Of a stretch of DNA of 64,000 bases, positions 1 to 10,346 are shown one piece after another (positions within the stretch are counted from its first letter, which is position 1; every line of letters starts with the position of its first letter). The translations under genes and the position numbers were made by a program. The DNA is taken from NCBI GenBank assembly GCA_016719855.1, contig JADJYH010000042.1:12783-76782 (forward strand), given 5' to 3'. The notes below the pieces were generated by a model, which was not told where the DNA came from, ran no database searches, and was given only the letters and a program-made list of their open reading frames with translations. The stretch comes from Saprospiraceae bacterium. GTDB taxonomy: Bacteria > Bacteroidota > Bacteroidia > Chitinophagales > Saprospiraceae.

Positions 1-1356
1 GAAGTTGAACGGCGGGGTTTTCAGCACGTTCACGATGCGCTCCACCTGCTTGGTTCGTGGGTCGGCGAGCAGGGCACCGTAGATGGGGTTGGCATAGTTG
101 TCCGGCAGCGCTTCGCCTTGGTTGTCCATGTAAACGGGAGCGGCTGGCGGCTGCATGTCGGCGCTGGTGTTGGTCATGCGGGTGGTTTCGCCGAGGTCGG
201 CGATGGCCACGATGTCACGGATGTTCTGGGTTTCGCCACGGGAGTCGGTGACCCAAACCTGCAATTTTTGGATTTTGAAAAGCGACTTGATGACCGGAAG
301 GTCGGACAGCGCCTCCTCGAAATTGTTGCGGTTGTAGTGCGTGAGCAGGAAGTGGCGGTTTTCGTCGTAAGCATCCGCAAAAACCTCATACTCCTGAAAC
401 TGGCTGCCGCCCTTGAGCGTGACGTCTTCCTGCTCCGAGCGCTGCTGCGAAGCCACAAGGGAGAGTCGGAGCTTGGCAAATTGCAGTTCCGTTTTTAAAC
501 CAAAAAGGCTTTGGCTGCCTTGGATGAGCGAGCTTTTGAGGGGCAGGCTCACGTTGCCCGCTTCTATTTTCTTGATGATGTCGTCTTCGCCGAATGCATC
601 GGTATTGTAGTCGAGCTTCATCGTGTTGTCGAAGTCGAAGGTGGCCTGGGTGTTGTAGTTGGTGCTGAGTTTGAGCTTCTCGCCGATGGAGCCTTCCACG
701 TTCATCTGGATGTCCATGTCGAAGTCGAAGCCGCCCCGCTTTTGCTGGCGCTTGGTCCAGCTTGGGTTTTGCACATTGGAGTAGTCCACCCCGAAGGTGA
801 GGTCTATATTGCCCTGGGGCTGGATGTCCACCTTGGTGCCACCAAAAAGGCGCTCGATGAGCTGGTTTTTCACGTCAATTTTCCCGATGGGGTCGAGCTT
901 GCCGTTCACGCCCCGCTGGCCGGAGCCGTTCAGTTCCTTGAAGTAGTCCTGCTCCTGTTTTTTGGCCTGGTAGTCCATGAACTCCTCGTAGGTCATGTAG
1001 GTCGGTGGTCGGTAATAGTCGTCGCCAATGCGCTCCGTGATAATGTATTGCCCGCTGATGGGGTCATACTCCACGGTTTGTTGCACGTCCTTGGGGTCTT
1101 TCAGGTCGAAGGGGTTGGAGCTGGGTGTGGTCAAGAAATCGCCCGTCCGGTCTTCGATGGGGATGGTGTCCTGTGGCACGGTGAGGAACGTCGTCGCCAA
1201 GGGTTCAGGCTTTGCTGGGCTGGGGGTTTCGGCTGCCAGTACATACTCAGGGGAATAGGGATTCTCAGGAAAATGATTGCTTCCACGCATGGGGGTGGTG
1301 AGTGCAAAAAATCCGATAACCGTCAAAATACCGGGTAGAATTATTCTCTTCTTCAT
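1..1356 (-). CDS. sprA: Cell surface protein SprA, N-terminal part (runs off the left edge)
   Basis: SprA is the giant outer-membrane translocon barrel of the type IX secretion system, needed for protein export and, in gliders, for motility. The minus strand is open from the ATG at 1356 to position 1 (452 codons), so only the N-terminal part is present. An N-terminal signal segment (KKRIILPGILTVIGFFAL) is followed by motifs I associate with the SprA N-terminus: DLTFGVDYSNVQNPSWTKRQ, then KLKLSTNYNTQATFDFDN and GNVSLPLKSSLIQGSQSLFG. An in-frame ATG nine bases upstream (1365) is an alternative start. The gene lies downstream of ruvA on the same strand. No lesion is seen in this part. Identification rests on recalled family motifs and is strong. 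Confidence 0.92.
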   Translation of the reverse strand, partial: MKKRIILPGILTVIGFFALTTPMRGSNHFPENPYSPEYVLAAETPSPAKPEPLATTFLTVPQDTIPIEDRTGDFLTTPSSNPFDLKDPKDVQQTVEYDPISGQYIITERIGDDYYRPPTYMTYEEFMDYQAKKQEQDYFKELNGSGQRGVNGKLDPIGKIDVKNQLIERLFGGTKVDIQPQGNIDLTFGVDYSNVQNPSWTKRQQKRGGFDFDMDIQMNVEGSIGEKLKLSTNYNTQATFDFDNTMKLDYNTDAFGEDDIIKKIEAGNVSLPLKSSLIQGSQSLFGLKTELQFAKLRLSLVASQQRSEQEDVTLKGGSQFQEYEVFADAYDENRHFLLTHYNRNNFEEALSDLPVIKSLFKIQKLQVWVTDSRGETQNIRDIVAIADLGETTRMTNTSADMQPPAAPVYMDNQGEALPDNYANPIYGALLADPRTKQVERIVNVLKTPPFNF

Positions 1357-1620
1357 AAGATGCATGTGCAATAACTGCGATTTCTTTTGAAAGACAATCA
1401 GCTTGAGAAAATGTAGCGAGTTGAAAGAAGGATTGATTTTTGGCCAACGTCGGCCAAGAGCAGGTTTACGAAAAGCTCAGGGAATAGTTGGGTTCTTGCA
1501 AAAAATATTAATGTGAATCAGTTTCGTAAGTGTCCAAAAATCATCATTTCGCCTCGCTGGTTTGCGCTTAAACGATAAACGCTTTACTGGTCTTCGCAAG
1601 TGGAGGTTTTTAACAGTTCA

Positions 1621-1704
1621 GCGGGTGAGAGAGTGGGTGATTGGGAGATTGAGAATGGGAACCTCATTTCCTCAACCGCTCACACTCTCTCAACACTCTC
1701 AAGA
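1621..1704. repeat. Echo hairpin between ruvA and sprA
   Basis: The left arm (1621-1653) repeats a GTGAGAGAGTGGGTGATTGG-like word. The right arm (1671-1703) repeats the complement (CACTCTCTCAACACTCTC). The arms can pair imperfectly over about 30 bases. The right arm contains the ruvA stop codon. It could act as a terminator or a 3'-end stabiliser, but there is no T-run. Confidence 0.6.
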
Positions 1705-2289
1705 CAACTGCTTCAGCGCCAACCTGATCAAATCCTCAACGGTTTTCACGCCGGGTTGTTCCTCCAGTACCTTGTTCAGGGCCTTTTGCGCCTGTATTTT
1801 GTTCACCTGCAAAGACAGCAGGGCAGATAACGCTTCCTGCCGGATCGTATTGTCCGCTGCGAGCAGCGAAACGGTCACGTCGCCGCCAGTCTTCATCATC
1901 TTGCTTTTCAGGTCGAGGATGATTTGCTTCGCCGTTTTTTGGCCAATGCCCTTCACCTTGCGCAGCGCCGCCTCGTTCTCGCCAATGATGGCCGCCCGTA
2001 TCTCGTCGGGGTTCATTTGCGACAGCATCACCTGCGCCGTCGTGGGCCCGATGCCCGACACGGAAATCAGGTGCGTGAACAGCACCCGCTCCTCGTCCTC
2101 GGCGAAGCCATAGAGCGTGTGCGCATCCTCTTTTATATGTAGGAAAGTCAGGATTTTAACCTTTTCCAGCTTTTCGACCTTGGCGTAGGTGCTGAGGCTG
2201 ATGTTGACGTGGTAGCCGATGCCCCCGGCCTCCACCACGATGTAGGTGGCCGTTTTGTGGGTAATCGTGCCGTTGATGTGCGTGATCAA
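1699..2289 (-). CDS. ruvA: Holliday junction branch migration protein RuvA
   Basis: RuvA binds Holliday junctions as a tetramer and recruits the RuvB motor. I place the start at TTG 2289, which gives ITHINGTITHK and 196 aa, the usual family length. The open frame continues 48 codons upstream, but those residues do not look like RuvA and would overlap the divergent murF start. Domain I (OB fold) covers about residues 1-65. The helix-hairpin-helix domain II is seen in ISVSGIGPTTAQVML and VKGIGQKTAKQIILDLKSK. Domain III, the RuvB-binding three-helix bundle, is at the C-terminus (ALSALLSLQVNKIQAQKAL). The stop codon lies inside the 1621-1704 repeat hairpin. sprA follows on the same strand after a 342-bp gap. 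Confidence 0.95.
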   Translation of the reverse strand: MITHINGTITHKTATYIVVEAGGIGYHVNISLSTYAKVEKLEKVKILTFLHIKEDAHTLYGFAEDEERVLFTHLISVSGIGPTTAQVMLSQMNPDEIRAAIIGENEAALRKVKGIGQKTAKQIILDLKSKMMKTGGDVTVSLLAADNTIRQEALSALLSLQVNKIQAQKALNKVLEEQPGVKTVEDLIRLALKQLS

Positions 2290-2432
2290 TACTGGTGATG
2301 TTTGGTGAAATCGAGCGGCGAAGGTAAGAATTTTGGATGGGTTGACTATGTTGCGGGTTTTGTCTATTTTGACCACAAATTTTTTGCATGGAAACTTATT
2401 GCCCAAGACGCTTTGCTTTACTTTTGCTTCCA

Positions 2433-5085
2433 ATGCCTACCCGTCCAACAACTCGCCGAATCACGGCAAACGCTACATTGCAATGCCAAAATAAGACGGG
2501 CAGCTTCCTCGCACCGCCACACGACGCCGTCATCGAGCACCTGCTACTCGACAGCCGACAGGTCATTTTTCCGGCCAGCTCGCTGTTCATCGCCTTGCAA
2601 GGCAGAAGGTACGATGGCCACGAGTTCATCAAGGAACTCTACGACAGTGGCATCCGCAACTTTGTCATTTCTAAAAACCTCCCGTCCACGCTCGCTTTCC
2701 CGCAGGCCAATTTCATCTTGGTAAAAAACACCCACGAAGCATTCCACGCACTGGCTGCATGGCACAGGCGGCAGTTCAACCTGCCCATCATCGGCATCAC
2801 GGGCAGCAACGGCAAGACCATCGTCAAGGAATGGCTTTTCCAACTCCTGCACGAGGACTTCCACATCGTGCGCAGCCCAAAGAGCTACAATTCGCAGACC
2901 GGCGTGCCGCTTTCCGTCCTGCAAATCACCCCAGAACACACCCTCGGAATCTTCGAGGCGGGCATCTCCCAGCCCGGCGAGATGGAGAAGTTGGCCCGCA
3001 TAATTGCACCCAATCTCGGCATCTTCACCAACATCGGCGAAGCGCACCAAGAGGGCTTCCCTGACTTGGAAACCAAAATCCGGGAGAAACTGCTGTTGTT
3101 CAAAAATTGCGAAGCACTGGTTTATTGCGTTGACAATGAATTGGTTACAAGAGAAATCGAGGCCGCCTTCCCCAAAGGGGCTGGCGGCAAAACGAACACC
3201 CGGTTTGTCACTTGGTCAGCCAACGGAAAACCCGCCGACCTCCAAATCATTGCGCAGCGACAAACTGGAAATGTCACCCACCTCGAAGCGGTCGTGCGCC
3301 AATCGTCAATCGTCAATCGTCAATCGTCAATCGCAATTCCATTCACCGACTCCGCCAGCATCGAGAACGCAACGCACTGCTGGGCGATGCTGCTGCACCT
3401 CGGCATTCCCGACGAGACCATCGCAGAACGCTTGGCACGCCTCGAACCCGTGGCCATGCGCCTCGAACTCAAGGAAGGCGTGAACGGCTGCACGGTCATC
3501 AACGACAGCTACAACTCCGACCTGACCTCGCTCGCCATCGCCCTCAACTTTTGGAGCAGCCAGGGCAAAAGAGCAAAAACGAACGACCCTCGTGCTTTCC
3601 GATATTTTGCAGAGCGGCCAATCGGCTGCGCAACTCTACGGCACGGTGGCCGGGCTGCTCATCGAAAAGCGCATTGATCGCCTCATCGGCATCGGGAAAA
3701 AGGTGGAGCACGTGAAAAAATACCTACCAACGGGCTTCGATGCACGTTTTTACCCCACCACACAAGCATTTTTGGACGATTTTCAGGAGCTGGTTTTTCG
3801 GGATGAAGTGATTTTGCTGAAAGGCGCCCGCCAGTTTGAGTTCGAGCGCATTGCCAACCGGCTGGCCATCAAGTTCCATAAAACGGTGCTGGAAGTGAAC
3901 CTCAGCGCCCTGCTGAACAACCTGCGGGTGTACCAAAGCCAGCTCGGCCCCGGCACCAAGATGATGGTGATGGTGAAGGCCGGGGCATACGGCAGCGGCA
4001 GTGCCGAGGTGGCCAAGCTGCTGGAGTTTCAGAACGTGGACTACCTCGGCGTGGCCTATGCCGACGAGGGCGTGGAGCTTCGCAAGGCGGGCATCCAACT
4101 CCCCATCATGGTGATGAACCCCGAGGAGGCCACCTTCGAGGCCCTCGTGCGCTTCCGACTGGAACCAGAGATTTACAGTTTGGGGTTGCTCCGCAATTTT
4201 TTCGATTTTCTGCAAAACCATTTTGCTCAAAATGTGGAAGCCCGAGGGATTGCGGATTTGCGATTGCGGACGGAGCTGCCCCAATCCGCAATCCACAATC
4301 CGCAATCCGCAATCCAGTTGCCCATCCACCTCAAGCTCGACACAGGTATGCACCGCCTCGGCTTTGAAGAAGCTGACATCGAGCCGCTGCTCGAACTTCT
4401 AAAAGCTGGTGAAGCCCAGCCTGTTTTTATTGTAAAGACCATCTTCTCGCACCTTGCTGCTAGCGAAGCGCCGCAGCACGACGACTTTACCCGTGAGCAG
4501 TTTGCCCGTTTCCAAAAAATGTACGCTCAGCTAGCCGATGGCCTCGGCTACCCCACAGGGACAAGCCGCCCGATGCGGCACATCCTCAACAGCGGCGGCA
4601 TCGTGCGCTTCCCTGAACTGCAAATGGAAATGGTGCGGCTCGGCATCGGGCTGTACGGCGTGGACAGCAGCGGCTTGCTGGAAGACCGCCTCCAGACCGT
4701 GAACACCCTCAAGGCCACCATTTCACAAATCAAAAATGTGGCAGTGGGCGAGACGGTCGGCTACGGCAGGCTGGGCAAGGCAGAACGGCCCATGCGCATC
4801 GCCACCATCAGCCTCGGCTACGCCGACGGGCTGCTGCGCAGGGCTGGCAATGGACAGTTCAGTGTACTGATAAATGACCGCCGGGCGCCACTCATCGGCA
4901 ATGTGTGCATGGACATGACCATGGCCGATGTGACGGACATCCCCGATGCAGCGGAAGGTGGCCAAGCCATTATTTTTGGAAAAGACCTGCCCGTGCAGGA
5001 GCTTGCGGCCTGCCTCGGCACCATTCCCTACGAGATTTTTACGACCATTTCGGAGCGGGTAAAGCGGGTGTACGTGCAGGAGTGA
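2433..5085 (+). CDS. murF-alr: Bifunctional UDP-MurNAc-tripeptide:D-Ala-D-Ala ligase / alanine racemase (frameshifted)
   Basis: This fused peptidoglycan enzyme is typical of Bacteroidota: the MurF half adds D-Ala-D-Ala and the Alr half makes D-Ala with PLP. MurF motifs are LLLDSR, the ATP loop GITGSNGKT, and NDSYNSDLTSL. Alr motifs are the PLP lysine in VMVKAGAYGSGSAEV, HLKLDTGMHRLGF and SLGYADGL. The frame breaks in the A-run 3575-3579; dropping one A restores KRTTLVLSDILQSG across the join. Near the start, codons 4-10 read out of frame: removing one C near 2440 and adding one A near 2460 gives the expected MurF N-terminus VQQLAEITANATLQC. Both halves carry in-frame repeat insertions (3299-3338 and 4249-4317). 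A TACTTTTG box at 2419-2426 lies just before the ATG. I expect one functional protein in the cell. Confidence 0.93.
3299..3338 (+). repeat. In-frame heptamer-type tandem repeat inside murF
   Basis: About five copies of a CAATCGT-type word encode the low-complexity stretch RQSSIVNRQSSIVNRQSS in the MurF half. The stretch lies between the central domain and PFTDSASIENATHCW, where MurF normally has no such insert. The same word style occurs in intergenic echo hairpins of this window. Confidence 0.8.
4249..4317 (+). repeat. In-frame echo hairpin inside alr
   Basis: The left arm (about 4249-4271) repeats GATTGCGGA-like words. The right arm (about 4284-4316) repeats the complement AATCCGC four times. 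Translated, the insert adds roughly 24 residues (IADLRLRTELPQSAIHNPQ and flanks) just before HLKLDTGMHRLGF, a position where racemases normally have only a short connection. The reading frame stays open through it. Confidence 0.8.
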
Positions 5086-5132
5086 ACCGGCCCGCGGGGG
5101 GGGCGCCCGCAAACCCGCCTGTTCGCCAAAGT

Positions 5133-5140
5133 TACCTTTG
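5133..5140 (+). promoter_or_regulatory. Candidate -7 element TACCTTTG
   Basis: An exact match to the Bacteroidota -7 consensus TAnnTTTG lies 130 bp before the T9SS gene at 5270. No convincing -33 TTG is seen at the right distance. Confidence 0.35.
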
Positions 5141-5269
5141 ACCAGCGGGTTTGAGAACCTTTCTGATGCCTGCCAATTCTAATTATCCCCCAAAGCATTA
5201 ATTTTATGCGGGTTTGCGCTCCGCAACACCCGGTTTGACTCAAACAGGTTCACGAAATACCCAATTTTT

Positions 5270-8200
5270 ATGAAGCGAATTTTATCCCTACTTTCTGCCC
5301 TCTTGCTTGGTTTGAATTCACTCATGGCTCAATTGCAGGACGGTAGCACCGCTCCCAACTGGACTTTGTCGGACATCAACTCCAACTCCCATACACTTTA
5401 CAATTACCTCAACAACGACAAAGTAGTGTTCCTGGACTTCTCGGCCACTTGGTGCGGCCCCTGCTGGAACTATCACAACTCCCACGCTTTCAAGAACCTG
5501 TACGAAGCGCACGGCCCCCCTGGTACCGACAACGTGATGGCCTTCATGATTGAGGCCGATGCGGCAACCAACTTGGCCTGCCTTTATGACCTGCCCAACT
5601 GTAGCGGCGGTGGCACTTGGGGCAACTGGGTAACAGGTACGCCCTACCCCATCATTAACAACGCCAGCTTGAACGGCTCGTACAACATCAACTACTTCCC
5701 GACCCTGTATGCGGTTTGTCCCAACAAGAAAATTTATGAAGTAGCCCAAATGGGGTCAAATGACCTGTGGGAAGTAGCCAAATGGTGCTCTGCTCCAGAC
5801 TTGACACTGAACACCGTGACCCATATAAATTGCTATGGTAATACCAACGGCGCAATCACCGTGGATGTAACGGATGGGATGCCACCGTTTACTTTCCTTT
5901 GGAGCAATGGCGCCACCACGCAGAACATTTCCAACCTGCCAGGTGGGACCTACACGCTTTCCGTCACGGGATCATTGGGTGGCACAAAAACGCTCGGGCC
6001 TATCACCGTCAACCAGCCCTCGGCGTCATTGAGCGTCAGCGGCTTCGACATTCAGCCGGAAGGCTGCGCAGGCATGGGCGGCATCATCGAAATACAGGCG
6101 GCGGGCGGGACACCAAGCTACAGCTACCAATGGAGCAACGGCGCTTTCGGGCCTATCAACTCGGGCCTGACGGCAGGTACCTACGCCGTTTCAATTACCG
6201 ACGCAAACGGTTGTACCATCAACCAAAACAACATGGTGGTGGATCCACCGACTTACCCTGTGGCCGCTGCTTCCTCCCCAGCCATACTAACCTGTACCAC
6301 CCAGTCCGTCACCCTCAACGGGAGCGGAACATCCACCGGACAACAGTTTATTTATTTGTGGTCAACCACCGACGGGTTTATCCACTCCGGTGAGAACACC
6401 TTGAACAACTGCGTCGTGACAGCCGCAGGCACCTACCAGTTGTTCGTTACCAATATCAACAACAATTGCATTGCCACTGCTTCGACCATCGTGACAGCCA
6501 ACCAAGTGGAACCAGTGGTATCGGCAGGGCCACCAGGCTTCATTACTTGCACCACCAACCAAACAACATTGAACGGGGTCGGCCCCACGGGCCAAAACTT
6601 CAACCTGCTCTGGACGACGGTCGGTGGGAACATCGTCTCTGGGGCCACCACGCTGAACCCCGTCGTGAATGCCGCTGGCAGCTACACGTTGACCATCACA
6701 AACACCACCAACGGCTGTTCCGGTACATCCACAACAACCGTCACATCCAACATTGCAGCGCCCAATGTGAGCGCAAACGGTGGTGCAATTACCTGCACAA
6801 ACACCAACATCAACCTCGCTGGCAACTCGACCACGCCAGGTGTGAGCTTCGCTTGGACTGGGCCTAACGGCTTCATGTCCACGCAGCAAAACCCAAGCGT
6901 TTCCGCCCAGGGAAGCTATCAGCTCACCGTCACCAACCCCGCCAACGGCTGCACAGCCACGGCCACGGCACAAGTCACCCAAAACACCAACGCCCCACAG
7001 GCATCGGCACAGGGCGGCACCATCACCTGCACCAACACCAACGTGGCATTGAGCGGCAGCTCCACCACCCCCAGCGTCACCTACGGCTGGACGGGACCCA
7101 ACAATTTCACATCCAACCAACAAAACCCAACGGTGAGCGCTGCTGGCAACTACCTCCTTACTGTCACCGCAACAAACGGCTGCACCACCACGGCCACGGG
7201 CATTGTTTCACAAAACACCACCCCGCCCACCACCAACGCAGGCCCCAGCGGAGTACTGAACTGCCAAGCCGACGAAGTGGTGCTCAACGGCACCTCGTCC
7301 AGTTCCGGCAACCAGTTCAGCTACAACTGGACGACGGCCAACGGGCATATCGTCTCCGGGGCGACCACACTCACACCCACCGTTGACGAGGCGGGCAGCT
7401 ACACCCTAACCGTCAGCAACAGCATCAACGGCTGCACCAGCACCGCCTCCACAGTCGTGGTTCAGCGCCAGCCAGTAACCGCCAGCATTGCTTCGCAAAC
7501 CAACGTGCTATGCAACGGCAGCGCCACCGGCAGCGCATCTGCGGCGGGCGGCGGCGGCAACGGCGTTTTCACCTACACCTGGTCAATGGGGGCAAACACG
7601 GCGACCGTGTCCGGCTTGGGCGCTGGCACTTATTCCGTGGTGGTGAAGGACGGCGAAAATTGCGAAGCAACCAAAACCGTGACCATCACCGAGCCGACAG
7701 AAATCTCAGTCAACGCCACCACCACCGCCCAATCGGCACCGGGCGTCAATGATGGTGGGGCTACTGCAAACCCTCAGGGAGGGGCGGGCAGCTACACCTA
7801 CCTTTGGAGCAACGGCAGCAGCACCCAAACCATCTCCAATTTGGCTCCTGGCAACTACACCGTCAGTGTGACCGACGGAAACGGCTGCCAAAAAACTCAA
7901 ACCGTCACCGTGAACGTGTTTGGCTGCGCCGTTTCGGCAAACATCGTTTCGGAAGACGCCACTTGCAACGGCTCGAACGACGGATCGGCCAGTATCACGC
8001 TCACCAATGCCGCCATGCCGCAGACTTTCATTTGGTCAAATGGCGCGCAAACGCCAGCCATCCAGACCTTGCCCCAGGTTCTTATACCGTTTCAGCCACC
8101 GATGGCAACGGCTGCGAAGTAGTGGCCAGTGTCGAAATTGACCAACCCAACGCCCTCAGCGCCAATGCCACCACCACTGGCCTCACCGCCACTAACGCCA

Positions 8201-10287
8201 ACGACGGCACCGCCTCTGCCAACCCAACCGGCGGCACCGGGCCGTTCAGCTATGCGTGGAGCAATGGCGGCACAGCGCCCACTATCACAGGGCTGCCCTC
8301 CGCCAACTACACGGTCAGCGTGACGGACGCCAATGGGTGCGTGGCCGTTCAGACGGTGCCAGTGGCTCCGTTCGGCTGCTCAACTATTGCAAACATTGCT
8401 TCCAGCAACATCAGTTGCTTCGGCGCTGCCGATGGCCAAGCCACCGTCACGCTCTCGGGCGGCCTGACCCCATACACCTATCTTTGGTCAAACGGGAAAA
8501 CCACAGCGACCATCTCTGACCTCGCAGCAGGCAACTATACTGTGTCAATAAACGACGCCGTCAACTGCCCGGCCATCGTGGAAGTGACCATTGTGGAACC
8601 AGCGCCGCTCGAACTGGAACTGAGCGATTTTGCAGACACTGATTGCGGAACGAACAATGGCTTCGCAGCGGTAGCCGCAACGGGCGGCACCTCCAACCCA
8701 GGTTACAATTTTGTTTGGTCAAATGGCGAAACAAGCCCATCCATCAGCAACCTCGGGGTAGGCAGCTACACGGTTTCCGTCACCGACCTCAATGGTTGCG
8801 AAGCGGCACTCGTCGTGCAGATTGCAGTGAATGATTTGGAGGCACCAACGGTACTCACGCAAAACCTCACCCTCGCCCTCGACGCAAGCGGTTCGGCCAG
8901 TCTCTCCGCCTCGCAAGTGGACAACGGCAGCACCGACAACTGCACCATCGAAAGCATGACGATTGACAAAACCAGCTTCACTTGCAGCGACCTCGGCACG
9001 CACCAAGTCACGCTGACCCTCGTGGACGAAGCTGGAAACATCAGCGTCGGCACTGCAACCGTCGAGGTTGTGGACAATTTGCCGCCGGTCATTTCGGTGC
9101 AAGATGTGGTAGTTTCCTTGGATGAAAACGGCTCGGCCATTATCACTCCTCAAATGCTCGACAACGGCAGCACCGACAACTGCGGCATTGCGGAGCAAAC
9201 GATTGACCTAGCCAACTTTACCTGCGCCAACCTCGGCCAAAATGCCGTCGTGCTGACTGTCACGGACGCCAATGGCAATGTGGCAACGGGCACGGCCATC
9301 ATTACCATCCAGGACAATATCGCACCTGCTATCACCTGCCCCGACGACATGGTGCTGGCCTACTGCGACCCGGTCGCCACCTTCGCCATCGAAGCCAGCG
9401 ACAATTGCGCCCAGGGCCTCACGCCCAACCAAATTTCGGGTTTAGCCAGTGGTTCCACCTTCCCAACTGGCACGTCAGTGCAGACTTTCGAGGTAAACGA
9501 CGGCCACGGCAATCACAATACCTGCTCGTTTACCATTGAGGTGCCTCCGGCAATGCAGGTGGATTTGACCGCCGAGGATGTTGCTTGTTTTGGGGAAATG
9601 AACGGCAGCGTTTCAGCTAGCGCCAGCGGTGGTAGCCAAGGGTACAGCTACCTTTGGAGCAATGGAGCCACCACGCCTGCAATTGAAAACCTCGGCCCGG
9701 GCACAGTCACCGTTTCCGTCACGGACAACGCTGGTTGCGTCGCCACCCAATCGGCCAACATCACGGAACCTTTGCAGCTCATCAGCACAGTTGTCCAGAT
9801 AACGCCCGAGACCGCTGGCCAACAAAACGGCGCCATTGAGGTGACCGCCGAAGGCGGCACAGGCCCGTACAGCTTCGAGTGGACGGACGCCAACGGCAAT
9901 GTTGTGGGCACTCAGGAAAACATCGGCAACATCGCCGCAGGCAACTACACCCTTGAAGTGACGGACGCCAACGGATGCTCCTTCCTGCACACGTTCACTG
10001 TACAGTCCGTTTCAAGCACATCGCTGCAGCAGTTGGAGAGGAACATCGCCCTTTTCCCGAACCCTTCGAGCGGTCTCGTGACGGTTGCATTTGATGGAAT
10101 TGACGCCCTCGAAGCCGACATCGAGCTGTTCGACGTGACGGGAAAATTGGTGGTCAGCTACCGCCATGCTGACGTGTCGTCCGGCATGTTCGTGATGGAT
10201 GTTTCCTCCAATGCCGAAGGAGTCTATCTGGCGAGGATAATGATTGACAATCAGATAGTTGTGAAGCGGTTTGTTGTTCAAAAATAG
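5270..10287 (+). CDS. T9SS type A-sorted protein with thioredoxin-fold domain and SprB/HYR-type repeats (frameshifted)
   Basis: This is a secreted or surface-anchored protein of about 1672 aa. It has a signal peptide (KRILSLLSALLLGLNSLMAQ), then a thioredoxin-like domain at about residues 25-170 with the redox motif ATWCGPCWNYH. Many SprB-like modules follow (YTYLWSNGATT, GTYTLSVTDANGC). Near the end are two repeats of the type VLDNGSTDNCGIAEQTID. The C-terminus (IALFPNPSSGLVTV to VVKRFVVQK) is a type A T9SS sorting domain. The frame breaks at the GCCCC run 8071-8075: one missing base separates PAIQTL from APGSYTVSATDGNGCEVV, and restoring it joins both parts. A terminator follows at 10311. 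The CxxC domain suggests disulfide or redox activity at the cell surface, but substrates are unknown. Confidence 0.88.
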
Positions 10288-10310
10288 CAGCACATTAGTG
10301 CTTTTTATGC

Positions 10311-10342
10311 AAAAAGGGCGACCGTTTCCGGTTGCCCTTTTT
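10311..10342. terminator. Bidirectional rho-independent terminator
   Basis: The stem AAAAAGGGCGACC / GGTTGCCCTTTTT has a six-base loop and sits between the convergent T9SS gene and fic. The A- and T-runs make it work in both directions. Confidence 0.85.
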
Positions 10343-10346
10343 GTTT

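Noticed and set aside
511..1338. Long plus-strand frame of 275 codons
   Set aside because: It is the antisense shadow of sprA, whose minus-strand translation matches known SprA motifs.
5086..5269. Terminator for murF-alr
   Set aside because: The C/G-rich run after the stop has no convincing stem with a T-tail.
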